DNA from: Chrysemys picta bellii | Lineage: Eukaryota > Chordata > Testudines > Emydidae | DNA: 64,000 nucleotides | NCBI RefSeq assembly: GCF_011386835.1 | Contig: NC_088797.1 | Location: 34,285,583-34,349,582 of the forward strand | Direction: 5' to 3' | Part shown: positions 57,542-64,000 of the stretch, piece after piece | How the letters are laid out: each line of letters starts with the position of its first letter | Position numbering within the stretch: the first letter of the stretch is position 1 | Notes under the pieces: generated by a model | What the model was told of the DNA's origin: nothing | Seen by the model: only the letters and a program-made list of their open reading frames with translations | The model's database searches: none | Program-made: the position numbers and the translations under genes

Positions 57542-58100
57542 ATGAAGGGCGAAACCCCCGTCAACAGTACCATGAGCATCGGGCAGGCCCGCAAGATGGT
57601 GGAGCAGCTCAAGATTGAGGCCAGCATGTGCCGGATAAAGGTGGGGACTGGGGTGGCATCTTGACCGCTACTGTGGCAGAAAAGGGCCCCACCCACTCAC
57701 CCACCTCCAGAACTGGATTAGCGAGGAGTTCCCCCCCCCCCCAGCCAATGCTCCTGCCCCACTCCCTCAAGCATCCTCTGTGGGGAGGCCAGAGCTGGAG
57801 TAGCCAGAAACTCCCCCCCACCCCCACCCCACAGCCAGTGCTCCTCCCCCACTCCCTGCAGTGTTCGGTTAGGAGAGGCCAAGGCTGGAGTAGCTGGGAG
57901 CTCCCCCTGCTCCTTACAGCGCCTCCTGCTGGGCCCACCCTGCAGAGTTCTCACCCCTCCCCTCCCTGCAGGTATCCAAGGCAGCAGCTGATCTGATGAC
58001 ATACTGTGATGCTCACGCCTGCGAAGACCCACTCATCACCCCGGTGCCCACCTCCGAGAACCCGTTCCGTGAGAAGAAGTTCTTCTGTGCCCTGCTCTGA
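57542..58100 (+). CDS. GNG3: G protein subunit gamma-3
   Basis: Two exons, 57542-57640 and 57972-58100, are joined in phase 0; 75 aa. Residues 1-33 read [20 protein letters not shown] and on to CRIK; the second exon begins [20 protein letters not shown] and ends with the CAAX box CALL for geranylgeranylation. From memory this is identical to mammalian GNG3 except for Met in place of Leu before CRIK. GNG3 is the neuronal gamma subunit that pairs with G-beta at the inner plasma membrane. The short helix with the [10 protein letters not shown] terminus is intact. Poly(A) signal at 58620-58625. Divergent from BSCL2, as in mammals. Expression is expected to be neuronal, but no neuron-restrictive element was identified. 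Confidence 0.97.
57690..57955. repeat. ~78-bp minisatellite in the GNG3 intron
   Basis: Three copies of CTGGAGTAGC, a C-rich ACTCCCCCCC block, CACAGCCAGTGCTCCTGCCCC and CACTCCCT. Related to the array at 6075-6285. Confidence 0.7.
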
Positions 58101-58619
58101 GCCTTGCCTGCCCCACCCCCTCAGCTACAGCCACCGTGTAATGCCCACTCTTAGCCTCTCCTCCCACCCTGCCCAGGTGATTGGGCAGGACTTCCCTGGT
58201 AGGGCCTGACCCACTGCCAAAGTCTCAGGCCTCTCCACCCACCCAAACTTTCACAGACAGGGCCCCTGCCCGGAGCACAAGCCCCCAAAGCCCCTCCCCT
58301 TCAGGGGGAACCCATCCCACCCTTACCCCACACACATCAAAGCAGGAGGGGGTATCACACCTCACCCAGGCAGGAGTCACACCAAGTCCTGCTCCCCTCT
58401 CCAGGCCTGGGGCAGCTGAAGCTGCAGGCCCATCCCCAGCAGCGTCACACTGACCCCAAATCATCCCATTTCCATTAGGGGGGAGGGTGTTAGCTCCCAG
58501 CCTGCTGCTCCTGGGTGCCAAAGGGGGAACGAGGCCCATCCCCTTCCCCCAGGGCTGGAGAGGCAGCGCCCAGATTGCAGGGCTCAGCCGCCCCACACAA
58601 TATAAACTGAGACCTTGAG

Positions 58620-58625
58620 AATAAA
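58620..58625 (+). terminator. GNG3 poly(A) signal AATAAA
   Basis: A canonical hexamer 520 bp after the stop; the intervening 3' UTR is C-rich. Confidence 0.75.
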
Positions 58626-58629
58626 GTAA

Positions 58630-59776
58630 CAGGAGGCACAGCGCCTGGGGTGGCATCAGTGTTATTGCGGCACCAGGAGCAGTGCCGGAGGTGATGCTGG
58701 CACTAGAGGGCCTGGGTTGGGGGGATGGGGTGGGCATGGGCAGTGCCATTAGAAGAGGCTGGCTGTGGGTGGATAAGAACACTGGCTGGGGCTTGTTTGT
58801 GGCGTGGGCAGGGGACACTTTTGGGACTAGGGGCCTAGCTTGAGCAGTGAGTGGGGGCCAGGGGCAGTGCCAGGAGCTTTGCTGACATGTATGGGGAGTG
58901 GGCAGCCTCCAGCAATGGGGCCCGATGGTGGGAGTGATGCCCAGGATATAGTCCCCAGAGCCAGTCACCATCCCAGTGGAGATTGGCTCAGGGACCCCAG
59001 GAGGGAAGGGAGCAACCCAGACACCCCCTACTCCCCTCCTGCCCAATTCCCAGCCCTTGGGGAAGCTCAGGGGCTTCCTACACACACAATAATCCACCCA
59101 TCCCCAAAAACAGCACCTGGCACCCCTCCCCTCCCGCCCCAGTGCTGGGGCACACATGGCCCCTCTCACCTGACAGGGCCAGACAGCACCCACCCCAGTC
59201 CTATCACACCCCCGACTGACACATCACTGGGTTCATGGGGAAAATAAATCATGGCTCTTTATAGCTATTTCTATACAGTGAAAAAGCAGCTATGAGACTG
59301 CCCACAGTGGGGGACAGAGCAGGGAGATCCAGGCATGGGGGGAGAGGAGACAGGGGTGCCCAGTGGGGAAGGGCAGGGTGATCTTTGCCCCCATGGGGGG
59401 CAGGAGTGACAGGTGGAACAGGAGCCAGGTTTGGGCTAGGGTGGAGCGAGCACAGCCCACCTGACACAGTCCTGGAGTGAGGGGGAGGGGAGCCGCACAG
59501 TCCAGCCTCCAGCATGGGGGAGCAGAGTGTGGCAGGCAGCCTGTAAACCGCAGGCCGGGGCTCCCCAGCATGGGCAGCACTGGGGGAGCGGTGCAAGGCG
59601 GGGGCGGAGTGAAATTACAATTCACTCTCTCCCAGGAGGGGTGGAGCCCCCCACTGTGCAGGAGGGTGCAGGGCAGAGTGAGAGGCACGTGGTCCCTGTG
59701 ATCCTTTGCTGAGGGTCTGTGTGTCAGGGGTTGTACTGGGGCAGAGCCCCTGCGACTGACAGACGGCCAGGGAGGC
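58630..59776. other. GNG3-ADSS intergenic region and ADSS 3' UTR
   Basis: No coding exon. A TATAAA variant poly(A) word on the minus strand (59258-59263) could end the ADSS transcript. Confidence 0.4.
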
Positions 59777-62700
59777 TCAGAAAATCTTGATGATGGATTC
59801 GCGGAACTTCCCGACACCGACCCACTTCACTGTGACAGGAGAAAGGGGGGTGAGAACTGGGAACTCCCAGCCCCATGGGGCAGATCCCTCCCCCACACAG
59901 AGCAGATTCCCCCTCCTCTCTCCCCCCCCACACATGCAAGGCCGATCTCCTCCACCCCCCAGACAGAACCCAAGTGACAGCCTGGGTGGAGGGGGAGGCT
60001 CCAAAAACCTTGATGAAGGATTTGTGGAACTTCCTGACACAGACCCACTTCACTGTGGGAGGAGCGAGGCAGATCCCAGGCCCCATGGCATTCCCAATCC
60101 AGGGAACTATGCAGCACCCCAAAGGGGGCGCCCAGCATGCCCATCCCCAGGCCCTGATGCTGGGGCTGTGAGCCAGGCCAGCAGGCAGCTCGGTAGGGCT
60201 GTGGACATACCCGGCACCCCGAGGTAGCGCTCGATGAAGTGGACATAGCTCTGGGCCTGCGGAGGCAAGTCGGCAAAGCTGCGGGCCTGCTCTGTGCTGC
60301 ACTGCCAGCCTGGCAGCGTCTCATAGCCCACCGACACCTTGTTCAGCAGCTCCTGGTTCGCTGCAGGGAGCAGAGAGGCTTACTGGCTGCTGCAGGGCCC
60401 AAGAGAGCCCCTATCCCCCACCCCCAAGGTGGTTCAGCACCTACTACCCATGGAACCCCTATCCCCCCTCCCAGGAAGTCCCCCACACCCCCCACACACA
60501 CACTCACTCCTCGGACAGCTCTGCCCCCTGCACTCCCTGAGGGATGCTTGTCCCCACCCAGGGATGGCTCAGTCCCTCCCCTCTCTCTCCTGGAGCCCTG
60601 CACCACTCCCCGCACAGAAGCCTCTCCCGCCCCCAAGCTCAGGGGAAACAAGGCCTGAGGCCCAGAGGCCACTGCCTTCTCATTGTGGGAAAAGCAGAAG
60701 AAAGGGCAATACCTCCCCTTCACGGGGTAACCCAGCCACTGGCTCACCTGGGAAGTAGGCGATGGGTTTCCCCTCCAGCCGGTATTCCACGCCCACCTTA
60801 ATCTCCGGGAAGGTGTCCAGGATATCCAGCTTGGTGAGCGCCAGGCTGCAGGGAGAGCAGGGGGCAGGGAGGGGAAGAGGGTTGAGACCAGAGTGTGTGG
60901 GAGCCAGTGACTGACAGTAGGGGAGTGCATGAGGTGAGAAAGGTTCGTGAGACTGTAGGGACAATGGGGGGGTGAAGATTGGAGGAGGGGTTAGTGAGGC
61001 TGTGGGTAATGGGGGAGGAGATGGCAGGGTGGGTGTAGAGGGGGTTACTGAGGCTGTGAGGTAGGGGCAATGGGGGAGGGGATGTAGTCCTTACGCGCTG
61101 AATCCGTTGATCATATGGGCGTATCTCACCAGCATCAGGTCCAGCCACCCGCAGCGGCGTTTGCGGCCTGTGGTGACACCGAATTCTTGGCCCCGTGACT
61201 GCAGCAGTTCCCCAATCTCCTGTGGGGCCAGAGGGGAAGGGACAGGCCATTACTCCTGGGATCCCAGGGCTCCCAGAGGGCCAGGATCTTCCCTGCTCCC
61301 TGGGGCGGGGGGACCAGGGTCCTCCCTGTCCCTTTAGAGGGAAAGCCTATGAATCCCACTTCCCTCTCTCTGGGACTGCCCATAAGCATCAGGGGACATG
61401 TCCCCCCACTCCGCAACTGGCCATTCAGACCCACCCCCCACACTCACGTTGTCCTGCTCGGTGGGGAAGGTTCCAACACCCACCCGAGTGGCGTAAGCCT
61501 TCACCACCCCATACACCTTCCCGATGTGGCAAGGTGGGACGCCCAGGCCTGTGCAGACGCCCCCGACTGTGCAGTTTGAGGATGTCACGAACGGGTATGT
61601 CCCTGGGGAGAGATGAGAGACCAGAATGAGCTAAGCAGGGGGTGGCAGCAAATGGGGCCTTCAGAAATGGGACTCAGGTCCCCCCATTCCCAGCCCACAC
61701 ACCACTATCCCAGCCCCAGACTCCAGTTGTGATGAGGACTCTCTCTTCCCAGCCTGCACTGCGGTAATCAGACTGTGTTCTCTTTGGCTCCCACTTTTGC
61801 TGTGCGGAGCCCCGTGGAGCAGGGAGTGGTGCAAAATGTGGGAATTTTGGTGCTATTTTTATTAACAATGTGTGTGACTCAGTTTCCCTACTCACTTTGT
61901 GTTGGTCCCTGCTGGGGGTGAGGGTTAATTTCTCCTCTGAGAAGGGATGGCTGGGTGCCACACAACCATATTGGTTCCAGCCTAGATAGCTTATCCGGAG
62001 CTGAGCGCAGTCAGCCCAGATGAATGGAGGGCCCTGCAGAGACAATGGAAACCCAAAGCAAAGCACGACAGCGAAAGCAGCAGGGCTGGAGTTAGGAACA
62101 AAGAAGCAGGAGTAATGAGGAGAGAGGGCAATCTTGGCAGCCCCAGGCAGAGCACACACAGGGTCAGACAGACACAGGCTCCAGGAGGCCATGGAGAAAG
62201 TGGGGCAGTTGCTTCTGCCATTCTGGCTCAGATTTAAGTCCTGCTTTCACGGCTAACCCCAAGTCTTGCAGCTGCCGTGGGAAAAGCTAAGCCCAGGGCC
62301 TGGTGTTCCCTAGAGACTGCACAGAGGCAGGGGGGCCTCAGCTGCCATACACTGGGCACGAGGGCAGTGCGCCACACTTACCGAAGTCGATATCCAGCAG
62401 TGCAGCATTGGCTCCTTCCACCAGGATCTTCTTGGGGGGCCCGTGCAGGGCCTGGTGCATGAAATAGACACCATCCTTCACCAGGGGCCGGATCCTTTCA
62501 GCATAGACCTGGGGAGAGATGCTGGGATCAGATGGGGGAGGTGCAACCACTCAGTCTCTGGGGCTACTCAGGGACACTGGGTGTTCTCAGCCAGCTGGGG
62601 GATCAGGGTGTATTTCCAGGGGAAGGGGAGGGCAGTTCCTGGGAGGTTGGTTCATACCCAGGTGGGGGACCTTGGAGGCAAGGAGAAATTGTGGGTGGTT

Positions 62701-63945
62701 CTCAGGGAGGTAGGGATCCCCAGAGGGGAAGGAGGTGTTTCTGGGGGGCAGGTTGGGGACTCCTGGGGGGAAGGGTTATTCCTGGGGCAGAGGGGAGGGT
62801 GGTTCACAGCTGGGGGACATCACTGGGGCCCTCACTCACCTTCAGCTGTTGCAGCTCGGCCTCTGTGTTGATGGTGAGAGCCGGGTACATGGCCTTGTAC
62901 TGCTGGGCTAGCACCCTGAACCTGAGAGAGAGAGAGATGGGGACCAGTGATCCCACAAGGGCACCCCTAAACACCGCTGCACTGCCCGGGGTCACAGACG
63001 CCCAAGCTCTACACTGTCACGTGGGGTGTGATGTGGAACAGATTCCATGGGCAGGGCATCCTGAGAAGGCCCCAGGGCTGGGGGGCATGAATGGATCCCC
63101 GCGGGCCCCTGGGCATCTTTGTGAAAGGATTCCTCCCCTCCTTTCCCTCCCCCTCAACTCACTTCTTGGAGAACTCATGGAAGTCGGCCAGCAGGTCACA
63201 GATGCGCAGGCCGGTGCGGGAAGCCTTGCAGGCATAGACGGGGCCGATGCCCTTCTTGGTGGTGCCCAGGCTGCCAGGGGAGCAGAGTCAAAGCTGGGTG
63301 GTGGTGGGAACTCCTCCTACCCGCCAAGCTGCAGCCAGACTGGATGCTCCCCACACTGGCCCAGGCTGCAGGGAGATGAGCTGCCCTGTCACCAGAGGAT
63401 GGGAATCCCACAGAAACAACCTCCCCTCCCCTCAACCCCAGCCCAGCCCTGCCATTGGGGATCAAGGGGAACCCCTAAGAAAATGCCCTGCTCCAGGGGA
63501 CCCAGCTATAATCCTCCCCAGGCCCAGGTCCAGGTCCAGGCCCAGCTCCATCCCTCCTGCCCCTCCCAAATGGGGACCCAGCTGTTAAGCCCCTCACTTC
63601 TTGCCATCCTGCTGCTGCCGCTGCTGCTCCTGGATCCTATCCACGGCCTGGTGGAAATCGAACACTGTGGCAAGAGAGAATGGGAGAGGAGGTGAGAGGG
63701 GAGGGACACTCCTACCCTCTGCTACCACTGCCTCCACCAGCCCCCTCCCCATCTTCTGACACAGCCCACTCAACTCCCCTCCCCGCCCCTCCGCTGTTCA
63801 GCTGCCTGGTCATCCTCTTCCAGTGAGCCCAGTGCCCCCAGGGTCTTGATAGGAGAAGGAGGACAGCGCCCCCTGCTGGCTGCTCTGGACTTACCAATGT
63901 GAGCTCTATCTGAGATCACCGTGCGGGACTCCCAGCCCTCCAGAC
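59777..63945 (-). CDS. adenylosuccinate synthetase, 3' part (5' end outside window)
   Basis: Ten exons on the minus strand: 63895-63945, 63598-63664, 63163-63270, 62840-62921, 62382-62508, 61448-61602, 61095-61219, 60748-60845, 60211-60360 and 59777-59829. All are in frame and cover about 337 of some 455 residues. The enzyme condenses IMP and aspartate using GTP, the first committed step to AMP. Visible family motifs are [87 protein letters not shown], the GTP-base TKLD, and the C-terminal [17 protein letters not shown]. The N-terminal GDEGKGK P-loop exon lies beyond 64000. I cannot say whether it is ADSS1, ADSS2 or a further paralogue. A mutated duplicate of the last exon precedes it at 60000-60052. 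Confidence 0.92.
60000..60052 (-). other. duplicated ADSS terminal exon without stop codon
   Basis: Read on the minus strand this segment begins after a cccacag acceptor and encodes [17 protein letters not shown], matching the true last exon [17 protein letters not shown]. The terminal TGA is replaced by GGA, so the frame stays open for roughly 90 further codons. Similarity extends a few bases into both flanks (gaggctc). It lies in the final intron, upstream of the real terminal exon. Confidence 0.85.
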
Positions 63946-64000
63946 CTGCGGGGAAGGAAAACACATCACTGTGGGAAGGTCACCCATGGGATCCCCCAGA

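Noticed and set aside
59777..60302. Open minus-strand frame of 192 codons as an independent gene
   Set aside because: It spans the last ADSS intron and only looks coding because it includes the duplicated terminal exon.
1..64000. CRISPR arrays, operons or prokaryotic mobile elements
   Set aside because: Tandem repeats here are minisatellites without spacer structure, and all supported genes are spliced eukaryotic genes.

Overview
The window is vertebrate nuclear DNA, most likely from a cryptodiran turtle. Genes have multiple exons with GT/AG splice sites and AATAAA poly(A) signals. The repeats are CR1 LINEs ending in the CR1 octamer tail, tRNA-derived SINEs whose 3' part matches the CR1 3' end (the layout known from tortoise SINEs), hAT-type MITEs with 8-bp target duplications, and MIR-type SINEs. 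No prokaryotic or organellar signal was seen. Gene names come from recognising protein families by eye; no database search was possible.

Layout. LBHD1 (183-1364, -), UQCC3 (4008-4458, +), a DMAC1/TMEM261-like gene (6949-7748, +), UBXN1 (11614-17731, -), an unrecognised two-exon gene (19724-20952, +), an SLC30A1-like zinc-transporter homologue without the metal-binding residues (25392-27051, +), a selenoprotein W-like gene with an in-frame TGA and a SECIS element (27562-30094, -), LRRN4CL (35195-37262, -), BSCL2/seipin (42363-54602 and on, -), GNG3 (57542-58625, +) and the 3' two thirds of an adenylosuccinate synthetase gene (59777-63945, -, running off the right edge). LBHD1, UQCC3, UBXN1, LRRN4CL, BSCL2 and GNG3 are in the order and orientation I recall from human 11q12.3. 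The DMAC1-like, orphan, SLC30A1-like, SELENOW-like and ADSS genes are interspersed and are not part of that human block as I remember it.

Genes and regulation. UQCC3 (complex III assembly) and the DMAC1-like gene (complex I membrane-arm assembly family) lie side by side on one strand. BSCL2 and GNG3 are head to head around a GC-rich promoter. SLC30A1-like and SELENOW-like are tail to tail, their poly(A) signals about 35 bp apart. Visible promoter motifs are ETS/YY1 sites (DMAC1-like), an RFX X-box plus CCAAT (SELENOW-like) and a CArG box (LRRN4CL).

Repeats. BSCL2 intron 2 holds a nested stack: a minisatellite split by a plus-strand CR1, itself split by a solo LTR, which is split by a minus-strand CR1 with a nearly intact reverse transcriptase. 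The gene-poor stretches (1.97-3.5, 4.8-6.35, 9-11.3, 18-19.3, 21-25.3, 30.4-35.2, 37.6-42.3 and 54.8-57.5 kb) contain minisatellites, MIR fragments and MITEs but no further gene I can support.
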